Shown one piece after another: positions 52,822 to 60,325 of a DNA stretch of 64,000 bases. Below the pieces are notes generated by a model that ran no database searches, had not been told where the DNA came from, and worked only from the letters and a program-made list of their open reading frames with translations. Every line of letters starts with the position of its first letter. The stretch's first letter is position 1. Location of the stretch: assembly GCA_004295045.1 (NCBI GenBank), contig SHND01000039.1, positions 186,001-250,000 of the forward strand, read 5' to 3'. The position numbers were made by a program, and so were the translations under genes. The DNA is from Chloroflexota bacterium. Its GTDB lineage: Bacteria; Chloroflexota; Anaerolineae; UBA4142; SHND01.

Positions 52822-53973
52822 TTGGATTTTTCCTTCACCGACTCGCAACAAACAATCCAACACCGCGCGCGCGATTTCGCAAATACGCGCATTGCGCTGC
52901 TCGCGCGCGAGATGGACGAACGCGGCGCGATGCCGTTGGAACTTGTGCGCGAGATGGGCGCGTTGGGATTTCTCGGCGGACCATTGCCGAACGAGTACGG
53001 CGGCGAAGGATGGGACGCGGTTTCGCTCGCGCTCTGTTATCAAGAATTGGGGCGCGTGGATTCCTCAGTGCGCGGTTTGATGACGGTCCATACCTCGCTC
53101 GTGTCGCAGTGCATTTTGAAATGGGGAACGGCGGAACAAAAGCAAAAATTTTTGCCCAAGCTCGCGCGCGGCGAATGGCTGGGCTGTTATGCGCTCACCG
53201 AACCGAACGCGGGTTCCGACGCGGCGAGCATGGAGACGACGGCGAACGAGTACGAAAATGAATTTGTTTTGAATGGCGAAAAAATTTGGATAACGAACGG
53301 CAACATCGCGGATGTGGCGATTGTGTTTGCGAATTCCAATCGCGCATTGAAACACAAAGGCATCTGCGCGTTTTTGATTGAAACAAACCTTAAAGGATTT
53401 GCGCGCGAGAAAATGCGCGGACAGGAATTGGGGCATCGCGCGTCAGACCACGCGCATATTCGTTTTGAAAATATGCGCGTGCCGTCAAGCGCGCTGCTGG
53501 GAAATGTCGGTGAAGGTTTCAAGGTGGCAATGTCCGCGCTCGATCATGGACGGCTCGGCGTCGCGGCGGGCGCGTTGGGCGTCGCGCAGGCGTGTCTGGA
53601 CGCGAGCGTCGAGTTTGCGCGCACGCGGCGTCAATTCGGACAGCGCATCGGCGATTTTGAAATGATTCAAAGCGTGATTGCGAATATGGCAGCGGACGTG
53701 GACGCGGCGCGCATGTTGGTCTATCGCGCGGCGTGGCTGCAAGCGCAAGGAGAACGCGCGACGCGCGAAACCTCCATCGCAAAATTATTCGCCACCGAAG
53801 CGGCAGTGCGCGCGGCGTCGGAAGCGGTGTTGTTGCACGGCGGACGCGGTTACTCGAACGAATATCCCGTCGAACGCTATTACCGCGATATCAAAGGTCT
53901 GCAAATTTACGAAGGCACTTCACACATTCAGCGCATTGTGATTGCGCGCGACCTGATTGGAAAGGAAACGTAA
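52822..53973 (+). CDS. Acyl-CoA dehydrogenase (first of two)
   Basis: A 383-residue FAD enzyme forming a 2,3-double bond in acyl-CoA. Motifs: CYALTEPNAGSDAAS (FAD), WITNGNIADVAIVFA, HGGRGYSNEYPVERYYRDIK, and the catalytic Glu in IYEGTSHIQR. It starts with TTG at 52822, 3 bp after the hydrolase stop. It shares about the usual family similarity with the next gene but is not a recent duplicate. Confidence 0.93.
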   Translation: MDFSFTDSQQTIQHRARDFANTRIALLAREMDERGAMPLELVREMGALGFLGGPLPNEYGGEGWDAVSLALCYQELGRVDSSVRGLMTVHTSLVSQCILKWGTAEQKQKFLPKLARGEWLGCYALTEPNAGSDAASMETTANEYENEFVLNGEKIWITNGNIADVAIVFANSNRALKHKGICAFLIETNLKGFAREKMRGQELGHRASDHAHIRFENMRVPSSALLGNVGEGFKVAMSALDHGRLGVAAGALGVAQACLDASVEFARTRRQFGQRIGDFEMIQSVIANMAADVDAARMLVYRAAWLQAQGERATRETSIAKLFATEAAVRAASEAVLLHGGRGYSNEYPVERYYRDIKGLQIYEGTSHIQRIVIARDLIGKET

Positions 53974-53977
53974 TTGC

Positions 53978-54045
53978 AAATTCAAAATTCAAAATTAAGA
54001 ATTCGATGTGCTTAATTCTAATTTTGAATTTTGAATTTTGAATTT
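53978..54045. repeat. 19-bp perfect inverted repeat directly before the second acyl-CoA dehydrogenase gene
   Basis: AAATTCAAAATTCAAAATT (53978-53996) pairs perfectly with 54027-54045. The right arm ends one base before the ATG at 54047, so the ribosome-binding region is inside the stem and no Shine-Dalgarno sequence is present. Confidence 0.8.
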
Positions 54046-54046
54046 C

Positions 54047-55255
54047 ATGGATTTCACACTCACCGAAGAACATCTCTCCGCCCAAAGCATGGTGCGCGAG
54101 TTTTGTAAAAAAGAGGTCGCGCCGATTATTAAAGAGGCGGACCGCAAGCAGGAAATGAATCCGAACATTTTGCCGCGCATGGGCGAACTCGGCATTTTGG
54201 GAATTTGCATTCCGCAAAAATACGGCGGACAAGGATTCGATTACATCACGCTCGGTCTCGTGTGCGAAGAACTCGAAGCGCTGGACACGAGTTTGCGCGT
54301 TGTCATGTCCGTTCACATGGGACTCAATTCGCTCGCCATTTTGCAATGGGGCAATGAAGAACAAAAACAAAAATTTCTCGTCCCGCAAGCGCAAGGCAAA
54401 AAATACGCGATGTTTGGTTTGACCGAACCGGGCGTTGGCAGCGATGTGGCGAACATGGCATCCACCGCGAAACGCGACGGCGATGTGTATGTGTTGAACG
54501 GCGAAAAAATGTGGATTTCGCTCGCGTCCAAAGCGCATCACATTCTTTGGGTCGCGCGCACGAATCCCGAACGTCCCGATCCGCATGACCAACTTTCCGC
54601 GTTCCTCATCGAAACGGACCGCGCGGGAATTACGCGCGGCGACATTCACGGCAAGCTCGGCGTGCGCGCGGGTTCGACGGGTTGGGTGAATTGCAGTGAC
54701 GTGCGCGTGCCCGTCGCCAATAGGTTGGGCGAAGAAGGCGAAGGTTTCAAAATTGCCATGTCGTGTTTGGACAACGGGCGTTACACCGTCGGCGCGGGCG
54801 CGGTGGGTCTGATTCGCGCGGCGTTGGAAGCGAGCGTGAGTTACGCGAATACGCGCAAAACGTTCGGGCGCGAAATCGGCAAGCATCAACTCGTGCAGCA
54901 AAAAATCGCGCGGATGGTGCGCGATTACGAGTACGGCAAATTGATGCTCTTAAAAGTGGGCTGGATGAAAAATCAGGGGATTCGCAATACGAAAGAAACG
55001 TCGCTGCTGAAATGGTTTGCGACGGACGCGTCGTTTGAAGCGGCGAACGAGGCGATTCAAATTCACGGCGCGTATGGTTTCAGCGACGAGTACGATGTGG
55101 AACGCTATTTGCGGAATTCGCGCGGCGCGATCATTTATGAAGGCACGAGCGAGATTCACCAAATCATGCAAGCGGGCTATGCGCTCGGCTATCGCACCGA
55201 CGGCGCGCTGCGCTGCGAATTACCGAAATATGATGCGGCGGTTTGGCAAAGTTAG
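54047..55255 (+). CDS. Acyl-CoA dehydrogenase (second; glutaryl-CoA/short-chain type)
   Basis: A 402-residue acyl-CoA dehydrogenase. FGLTEPGVGSDVAN (FAD contact), YVLNGEKMWIS, GNLG-like GIHGKLGVRAGSTGWV, HGAYGFSDEYDVERYLRN, and catalytic Glu in IYEGTSEIHQI. Relatives act on dicarboxylic or alicyclic CoA thioesters, which suits a ring-cleaved product such as a pimelyl- or glutaryl-type CoA. Its leader is a tight hairpin. Confidence 0.93.
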   Translation: MDFTLTEEHLSAQSMVREFCKKEVAPIIKEADRKQEMNPNILPRMGELGILGICIPQKYGGQGFDYITLGLVCEELEALDTSLRVVMSVHMGLNSLAILQWGNEEQKQKFLVPQAQGKKYAMFGLTEPGVGSDVANMASTAKRDGDVYVLNGEKMWISLASKAHHILWVARTNPERPDPHDQLSAFLIETDRAGITRGDIHGKLGVRAGSTGWVNCSDVRVPVANRLGEEGEGFKIAMSCLDNGRYTVGAGAVGLIRAALEASVSYANTRKTFGREIGKHQLVQQKIARMVRDYEYGKLMLLKVGWMKNQGIRNTKETSLLKWFATDASFEAANEAIQIHGAYGFSDEYDVERYLRNSRGAIIYEGTSEIHQIMQAGYALGYRTDGALRCELPKYDAAVWQS

Positions 55256-55257
55256 TG

Positions 55258-55302
55258 ATTTGAATTCAAAAAATTTACAGAGTAAATTTTTTGAATTCAA
55301 AT
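55258..55302. terminator. 21-bp perfect hairpin after the second acyl-CoA dehydrogenase
   Basis: Arms 55258-55278 and 55282-55302 are perfect complements around a 3-nt loop (AGA), followed by AGATTTTTAC. The AT-rich stem may attenuate or stabilise the operon mRNA before the ligase gene. Confidence 0.8.
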
Positions 55303-55318
55303 AGATTTTTACTCAACG

Positions 55319-56887
55319 ATGAGAGCATCCGATTTACCACTTATCTACAACGCCGTCCAAATCCTTGAACACAACCTTAAAGAACGCGCGCAAAAAACCG
55401 CGCTGTACTCGAACGAACGCAATCTCACGTTTCAAGAATGCAGCGACGAAGTGAACCGTGTCGGCAATGCGCTGCAAAAACTCGGCGTGCATTTCGGCGA
55501 AAGCGTGGCGATTCTGAATCACGACAACGCGGAATGGGCGATTGCGTATTTTGCCGCGTTGAAAATCGGCGCGGTGGCGGTGGGAATGAACACACTCCTC
55601 AAGCCGCACGAACACGCGTATATTTTGAACGATTCGCGCGCGCGGGTGCTGCTCGTTCACGCGTCAATGCTGTCGGCGATTGAATCCGTTCGCGAACAAT
55701 TATTGTTTTTGAAACATATCGTTGTGATTGGCGGAGATTCCTCGGCTCCGCTGCGCTCCGCTCGGAATGACACCGTACATTACGCGGATTGGATTGCGAA
55801 TGAATCAACGGAATTGGAAACCGCGCCGACGCACCGCGACGATTTTTGCGCGCTGAATTATTCGAGCGGGACGACGGGCGAACCGAAGGGGATTCTTCAC
55901 GCGCACAAGGATTTGCCGCTTACTTCGCAGCTGTGGGCAGTGAACGTTCTGCGAATGCGCGAAAGCGACCGCACCTTTGCGACGGCGAAATTATTTTTCA
56001 CGTTCGGCACGGGCGGCAATTTGGTGTTTCCGTGGTACGTCGGCGCGAGCTGTGTGCTGATGGCGGCGCCGCCGCGCATTGCGACGAATGTTTTGGAAAC
56101 GATTCAAAAGTTCAAGCCGACGATTCATTTCAACGCGCCGACCGGCTACGCCGCGATCTTGGGGATGGAAGATTTCGCGCAGCAGTACGATTTGTCGTCA
56201 TTGCGGCTTTGCGTTTCCGCAGGCGAGTCGCTGCCCGCGCCCGTGTGGGAGCAGTGGAAGGAAAAAACGGGCGTTGACATTATTGATGGCATTGGCTGTA
56301 CGGAAATTTGGCATATTTTTATTTCGAATTCGCCCGACGATATTCGTCCGGGCAGCAGCGGCAAGCCGGTGCCGGGGATGCAAGTTCGCATCGTTGACGA
56401 AAATCTGCAAGATGTGCCGCAAGGCGCGGTTGGAAATCTCTTGGTAAAGAGCGAGACCACCGCGCTTTTGTATCTGCATCAAGCGGAAAAATCGCGGCGC
56501 ACGTTTTTGGGCGAATGGCTGGTGACGGGCGACAAGTATCATGTGGACGCGGATGGTTATTATTGGCACGCGGGGCGTTCGGACGATATGCTCAAAGTGG
56601 GCGGCATTTTCGTTTCGCCCGTCGAAGTAGAAAGTACGCTGATGAGTCATCCGGCGGTTTTGGAATGCGCGGTGGTCGGCGTGCCCGATTCCGCAAGTTT
56701 AATCAAACCGAAAGCATTTATCGTATTGAAACAAGGTTATAATGCGGACGATGCTTTGCAGCGCGAAATGATTGCGTATTGCAAAGAGAAAATGGCAGAA
56801 TACAAACGTCCGCGTTGGATTGAATTTGTAAATGAATTGCCCAAAACGGCGACGGGCAAAATTCAGCGATTCAAATTGCGCGGATAA
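55319..56887 (+). CDS. Benzoate-CoA ligase family (2-aminobenzoate-CoA ligase candidate)
   Basis: A 522-residue AMP-forming acyl-CoA synthetase. P-loop YSSGTTGEPKGI, the aromatic-acid region LRLCVSAGESLPAPVW, DGIGCTEIWHIFISN, GDKYHVDADGYYWHAGRSDDMLKVGG, and the catalytic Lys in PKTATGKIQR are typical of benzoate/aminobenzoate-CoA ligases. Kynureninase in the same operon makes anthranilate, so it is the best substrate guess. Residues about 139-151 (SSAPLRSARND) come from an in-frame dispersed repeat (55733-55772). Confidence 0.9.
   Translation: MRASDLPLIYNAVQILEHNLKERAQKTALYSNERNLTFQECSDEVNRVGNALQKLGVHFGESVAILNHDNAEWAIAYFAALKIGAVAVGMNTLLKPHEHAYILNDSRARVLLVHASMLSAIESVREQLLFLKHIVVIGGDSSAPLRSARNDTVHYADWIANESTELETAPTHRDDFCALNYSSGTTGEPKGILHAHKDLPLTSQLWAVNVLRMRESDRTFATAKLFFTFGTGGNLVFPWYVGASCVLMAAPPRIATNVLETIQKFKPTIHFNAPTGYAAILGMEDFAQQYDLSSLRLCVSAGESLPAPVWEQWKEKTGVDIIDGIGCTEIWHIFISNSPDDIRPGSSGKPVPGMQVRIVDENLQDVPQGAVGNLLVKSETTALLYLHQAEKSRRTFLGEWLVTGDKYHVDADGYYWHAGRSDDMLKVGGIFVSPVEVESTLMSHPAVLECAVVGVPDSASLIKPKAFIVLKQGYNADDALQREMIAYCKEKMAEYKRPRWIEFVNELPKTATGKIQRFKLRG
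55733..55772. repeat. Dispersed repeat inserted in the CoA ligase coding sequence
   Basis: GGAGATTCCTCGGCTCCG followed by CTGCGCTCCGCTCGGAATGA-type sequence, a common genomic repeat arrangement (GATTCCTCG...CGGAATGAC). It is read in frame as GDSSAPLRSARND in a surface loop region where relatives vary in length. Confidence 0.65.
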
Positions 56888-56896
56888 TAAATTCCG

Positions 56897-57961
56897 TTGG
56901 CTGAAAGCAATCCGCTGAATGCGCCGGACACGCACAAACTGATTCAACGTTTTGAATGGAATGCGCGCCATGTGATCGAAGATCCCACGGCGTTGTATTT
57001 TCGGCTCTCCCGAGAGCTGATTGGCGATGGCAAATTATTGGTCCTGGCATCGCACGTGCCAGCGCACCAACCGGCGCCCAACCTCTTTTTTTCCGCCGTG
57101 CATTATTTGTTAATGCGCGACGTCAACCCCGCGCATCCCTTGCGCGAATTTTTTCCCGACCTGGCAGCGCAACTGAATACGCGCGACGACCCATACCCGG
57201 TGTTCCGCGAATTTTGTCTCGCGCACGCAGCCGAAATTCGTAAACTTTTGGAGACGCGCCGCGTGCAGGTGAATGAAATTGCGCGCTGTGCGTGCTTTTT
57301 GCCGGCGTTTCATTTGGTCTCGCAGGATGTCGGCGGCAAGCCGTTCGCGCTCATCGAAGTGGGTTCGAGCGCGGGGTTGAATTTGCAGTGGGATCAATAC
57401 GCCTACGATTATCGCGATGTCATCTTGTACGGCGCGCGCGGTTCGGACATTGTGCTGCAGTGTGAATTGCGCGGCGCAAAACGTCCGCCGCTGACCATGC
57501 AGCTTCCGCGCGTCGCATTTCGTTTTGGGATTGATCTGCATCCGAACAATGTTTTGGATGCGGACGCGATGTTGTGGCTGCGCGCGTTGGTGTGGCCCGA
57601 ACATGTCGAACGCGCGCAGCGTTTGGAGAAAGCGATTCAGTTGGCGCGTCAGCGTCCGCCGCTGCTCATTCGAGGCGATGCGTTGGAGGTGGCGGCGCGG
57701 GCGTTGGATTCGATTGCAAGCGATGTGCCGGTGTTACTGTTTCACAGTTTCGTGTTGAATCAATTCTCGCGGCACGCGCGCGAACAATATCACACGATGT
57801 TGGTGGAAAAAAGCGCGGGACGCCAGCTGTACGATTTGGCGATGGAACCCAAAGAATGGCCCACGCCGTTGGTGTTGACGCGATACGAGAATGGCACAGC
57901 GTCCGAAGAAACGCTCGCCTTTTGCGATCATTTGGGACGCTGGATGGAGTGGCTGCGATAA
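56897..57961 (+). CDS. DUF2332-family protein
   Basis: A 354-residue soluble protein of the DUF2332 family. Recognisable segments are YFRLSRELIGD near the start, LIEVGSSAGLNLQWDQY, GIDLHPNNVLDADAMLWLRALVWPEH, and VLLFHSFVLNQFS. The GSSAGLNL glycine-rich strand resembles a nucleotide- or SAM-type loop, but the function is unknown. TTG start 9 bp after the ligase stop, so it is likely the last gene of the catabolic operon, converging with the aldo-keto reductase. Confidence 0.85.
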   Translation: MAESNPLNAPDTHKLIQRFEWNARHVIEDPTALYFRLSRELIGDGKLLVLASHVPAHQPAPNLFFSAVHYLLMRDVNPAHPLREFFPDLAAQLNTRDDPYPVFREFCLAHAAEIRKLLETRRVQVNEIARCACFLPAFHLVSQDVGGKPFALIEVGSSAGLNLQWDQYAYDYRDVILYGARGSDIVLQCELRGAKRPPLTMQLPRVAFRFGIDLHPNNVLDADAMLWLRALVWPEHVERAQRLEKAIQLARQRPPLLIRGDALEVAARALDSIASDVPVLLFHSFVLNQFSRHAREQYHTMLVEKSAGRQLYDLAMEPKEWPTPLVLTRYENGTASEETLAFCDHLGRWMEWLR

Positions 57962-57965
57962 ATTT

Positions 57966-58937
57966 TTACTGCGGCTTGTTCCCCATAATTTGCTCGATGC
58001 GTTCGACGACGTCGGGCGTCAATTTGGGTCCGACCTCGAGCGCATGCAAATTTTCTTGCAACTGTTCCACGCGCGACGCGCCGAGAATGACACTGCTGAC
58101 GTTTTGATTTTTCAAACACCACGCAATCGCCAGCTGCGCGAGGGTGCACCCCAAATCGTTTGCGATGGGAACAAGCTGTTTTACTTTGTCCACGCGCGCG
58201 GGCGTGATGCCGCTTTTTTGTAGCCATTCGTACCCCGGCTGCGCGGCGCGCGAATCGGCAGGAATACCGTCGTTGTATTTGCCGCTCAGGAGACCCGACG
58301 CGAGCGGACTCCAAATCACGTCGCCGTAGCGATGCTCGCGAAACAAGCGCGCGTATTCTTTTTCAATTCGCTCGCGCGTGAACAAATTATAGTGCGATTG
58401 TTCCGAAATCGGCTTGTGCAAATGATGTTTTTCGGCGATGTGCAACGCCGACACGATCTCATACGCGCTCCATTCCGAAGTGCCCCAATAAACTGCCTTG
58501 CCCGCTTCGATGATATTGTGCATCGCCCAAACCGTTTCTTCGATGGGCGTTTCGGGGTCGGGGCGATGACAAAAAATCAAATCCACGTAATCGAGCTGCA
58601 AGCGTTTCAGCGAGCCATCAATTGCATGCGTCAGATATTTGCGGTTGAGCGTATTTTTTTGGTTGACGCCTTCATTCAAGCCCCAATAAAATTTGGTTGA
58701 AATCAGATACGCTTCGCGTCGCCAGCCGATGCGTTTCAACACATTGCCCATCACCGTTTCGGCATTGCCGCTCGCGTATGCTTCCGCGTTGTCAAAAAAG
58801 TTCACGCCCGCGTCGTACGCCGTTCGCATCAACGCTGCTGCCGTCTCTTCGCCAATCTGCGATCCGAACGTCACCCACGCGCCGAATGAGAGTTCACTGA
58901 CTTGAATGCCTGCCATGCCGAGATGCCGATACTTCAT
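57966..58937 (-). CDS. Aldo/keto reductase (Kv-beta/YghZ-like)
   Basis: A 323-residue NADP(H)-dependent TIM-barrel reductase. Catalytic residues are visible as Asp and Tyr in [11 protein letters not shown], Lys in LISTKFYWG and His in LIFCHRPD; the SWDEDNQGA-type cofactor end is [17 protein letters not shown]. Relatives reduce aldehydes and methylglyoxal. Convergent with DUF2332 (4 bp apart). Confidence 0.93.
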   Translation of the reverse strand: MKYRHLGMAGIQVSELSFGAWVTFGSQIGEETAAALMRTAYDAGVNFFDNAEAYASGNAETVMGNVLKRIGWRREAYLISTKFYWGLNEGVNQKNTLNRKYLTHAIDGSLKRLQLDYVDLIFCHRPDPETPIEETVWAMHNIIEAGKAVYWGTSEWSAYEIVSALHIAEKHHLHKPISEQSHYNLFTRERIEKEYARLFREHRYGDVIWSPLASGLLSGKYNDGIPADSRAAQPGYEWLQKSGITPARVDKVKQLVPIANDLGCTLAQLAIAWCLKNQNVSSVILGASRVEQLQENLHALEVGPKLTPDVVERIEQIMGNKPQ

Positions 58938-59021
58938 TGCGCAATTCCTCCGTCAAAGATAGCGCATTCTACTCGATTTTATCGCGCGCAGAAACAAGGG
59001 AATTCCGTTTGAAGATTTTTC

Positions 59022-59050
59022 TTGACATGGTACGGAGAGAGGTTTATAGT
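59022..59050 (+). promoter_or_regulatory. Consensus sigma-70 promoter of a small RNA
   Basis: Perfect TTGACA (59022-59027), 17-nt spacer, TATAGT (59045-59050). It is the strongest promoter noticed in the window, and no gene of usable length follows. Confidence 0.85.
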
Positions 59051-59056
59051 AAGCAT

Positions 59057-59195
59057 ACCGACAGCCCATATAGCGAATTGGTCCGTCTGTGGATGCTTGG
59101 CAATGCCTGTCACATTGGCGGGTATAGTCGCCTAGTTATGTGGGTGGGGGTCGGTAATGCGTGCGGCGCTTCAACGAGCGCCGCATTGTTTTTTT
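59057..59195 (+). ncRNA. Candidate structured small RNA, rod-shaped (6S-like outline)
   Basis: About 139 nt from a consensus promoter to an intrinsic terminator (stem 59162-59170/59177-59185, then TTGTTTTTTT). The body folds as one long hairpin: 59057-59062 with 59150-59155 (ACCGAC/GUCGGU), 59065-59071 with 59138-59144, 59076-59081 with 59131-59137, 59093-59099 with 59119-59125, and 59101-59105 with 59113-59117 (CAAUG/CAUUG). An internal bubble lies at 59082-59092 opposite 59126-59130. The outline is like 6S RNA, but I could not match conserved bases, and it is not SRP RNA (no GGAAG core). A small ORF over this region has no ribosome-binding site. Confidence 0.65.
59162..59195 (+). terminator. 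Intrinsic terminator of the small RNA
   Basis: TGCGGCGCT (59162-59170), loop TCAACG, AGCGCCGCA (59177-59185), followed by TTGTTTTTTT. Strong, textbook geometry. Confidence 0.92.
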
Positions 59196-59262
59196 GACAC
59201 AGATTGCACGGATGCCACAGATTTTCGACTTTTTTTTTGTGCAAATCTGTGTAATCTGTGTC
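59196..59262. repeat. Nested inverted repeat with ACACAGATT words
   Basis: Outer arms GACACAGATT (59196-59205) and AATCTGTGTC (59253-59262), inner arms ACAGATTT (59217-59224) and AAATCTGT (59243-59250). Same family as the element at 50683-50742. It lies after the small RNA and before the convergent membrane gene. Confidence 0.65.
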
Positions 59263-59296
59263 CCGAAGATGAATTTGTGATGTGCCGAGTCATGTC

Positions 59297-59779
59297 TCAC
59301 GTTTTCGGCGGGAGCGGCACAAAGAGGAAATAAATCAGAACGTTGACAATGAGGGGAAAAAACGCGACGACGAGGAACAAGTACGCGCGCTGTAACTGCT
59401 TGTGCTTGTACGCGGCGATGGTTTCGTACGTCTCGCGCGCGAGGTCGGGCGAATCGAGATTCGTTTGATAGATTTCGGGTTTGAACACCAGAATCGAAAA
59501 CCACAAACTCGCGAGCCACAACACGATGGGCAAGGCGAAAATGAGCGCCAAGCCCCACAATTCCGCGCTGCTCAACTGCATCAAGCCCGCTTTGATGTCG
59601 CTAAAAGACACCGCCGCGAAATAAATCGTTGACGCGAGCGTGGTGATGGCGATGAGTTGTTTTGCCGCGCCTTCGAGCGACTCGATGGACTGTTTCACCG
59701 CGCCGCGCGTCGTCTCGAGCCAAAAGCGGTCGAGCGCGGTGAGCGGCGTCGGCTGAATGGGCGGCGGGCTACTGCTCAT
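59297..59779 (-). CDS. Two- or three-helix membrane protein of the CHAT-STAND cassette
   Basis: A 160-residue protein with a polar helical N-terminus (about 15-45), a weakly hydrophobic segment (IAITTLASTIYFAAVSF), a strong membrane helix (LWGLALIFALPIVLWLASLWFSILV) and a C-terminal helix (AYLFLVVAFFPLIVNVLIYFLFV), with an amphipathic stretch between. It overlaps the 72-residue gene by 11 bp and is last in the operon after the CHAT-STAND protein, which suggests a membrane effector or anchor. No known family. GGAGAC precedes the ATG. Confidence 0.75.
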   Translation of the reverse strand: MSSSPPPIQPTPLTALDRFWLETTRGAVKQSIESLEGAAKQLIAITTLASTIYFAAVSFSDIKAGLMQLSSAELWGLALIFALPIVLWLASLWFSILVFKPEIYQTNLDSPDLARETYETIAAYKHKQLQRAYLFLVVAFFPLIVNVLIYFLFVPLPPKT

Positions 59780-59987
59780 CTTTTTTGTCTCCGCGAATAA
59801 TCGGGTCGTTTGTCGGAATCTTTTTCACCCACACGGGATTTTCATACGCGCACATTTTGCAATACGCAATGATCCGTTTCGCCCCTTCCACATCGGGCGT
59901 CACGACGCTGCCGTACGGCGTCTCATCCCAATCAAAAATGTGAGGCGATTGGATGAATTGAGGATTGATGCACTGAATTTTGACCAT
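59769..59987 (-). CDS. 72-residue conserved-looking small protein of the CHAT-STAND cassette
   Basis: A small soluble protein with a CKMC motif (about 43-46) and another Cys near the N-terminus, Trp/Tyr-rich middle and a charged tail (GDKKDEQ). GGAGA ribosome-binding site 6 nt before the ATG. Overlaps the membrane protein gene. Family unknown; with a caspase-like CHAT gene upstream it could be a substrate, adaptor or metal-binding sensor. Confidence 0.7.
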   Translation of the reverse strand: MVKIQCINPQFIQSPHIFDWDETPYGSVVTPDVEGAKRIIAYCKMCAYENPVWVKKIPTNDPIIRGDKKDEQ

Positions 59988-59998
59988 GTGTTGTCTCC

Positions 59999-60176
59999 GA
60001 CCGCTGATTAAAAATCATCGGCAAACAAATGAACCAAAGGCACCCAAGAAAGAAACCTTTGTCTTGCTTCTTGCCTTCTTTGCCGATGACCGCTGATTAA
60101 AAATCATCGGCAAACAAATGAACCAAAGGCACCCAAGAAAGAAACCTTTGTCTTCTTTCTTGCCTTCTTTTGCCGT
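59999..60176. repeat. Tandem repeat, period 89 bp, two copies
   Basis: Each unit begins GACCGCTGATTAAAAATCATC (internal hairpin TGATT/AATCA type) and includes CAAAGGCACCCAAGAAAG. Copies start at 59999 and 60088 and are nearly identical. It fills part of the 333-bp gap between the 72-residue gene and the CHAT-STAND stop; no gene is seen there. Confidence 0.85.
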
Positions 60177-60325
60177 TGTTTTCTAAATCTTTGTCGAATG
60201 CTTTCTTGCCTTCTTTTGCCGTAGTTTTCTAAATCTTTGTCGAATGCTTTCTTGCCTTCTTTTGCCGTAGTTTTCTAAATCTTTGTCGAATGCTTTCTTT
60301 CTTTCTTTTGCCGTTGTTTTCTAAA
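60171..60325. repeat. Tandem repeat, period 46 bp, about 3.4 copies
   Basis: Units start at 60171, 60217, 60263 and 60309 with TGCCGTTGTTTTCTAAATC or TGCCGTAGTTTTCTAAATC. The last partial unit runs into the 3' end of the CHAT-STAND gene and contains its stop codon within a 9-bp hairpin (CCGTTGTTT/AAACAACGG, 60311-60331). Confidence 0.85.

Noticed and set aside
59057-59195. Firm identification as 6S, SRP or RNase P RNA
   Set aside because: The fold outline fits 6S loosely, but conserved bases could not be confirmed; the SRP GGAAG core and RNase P conserved regions are absent. Kept as an unnamed RNA.
58937-59197. 86-codon ORF over the promoter and small RNA
   Set aside because: It begins inside the promoter region, lacks a ribosome-binding site, runs through the promoter and terminator stem, and encodes no recognisable protein.
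59999-60325. CRISPR array
   Set aside because: The units are direct tandem repeats of 89 and 46 bp without unique spacers and without cas genes.
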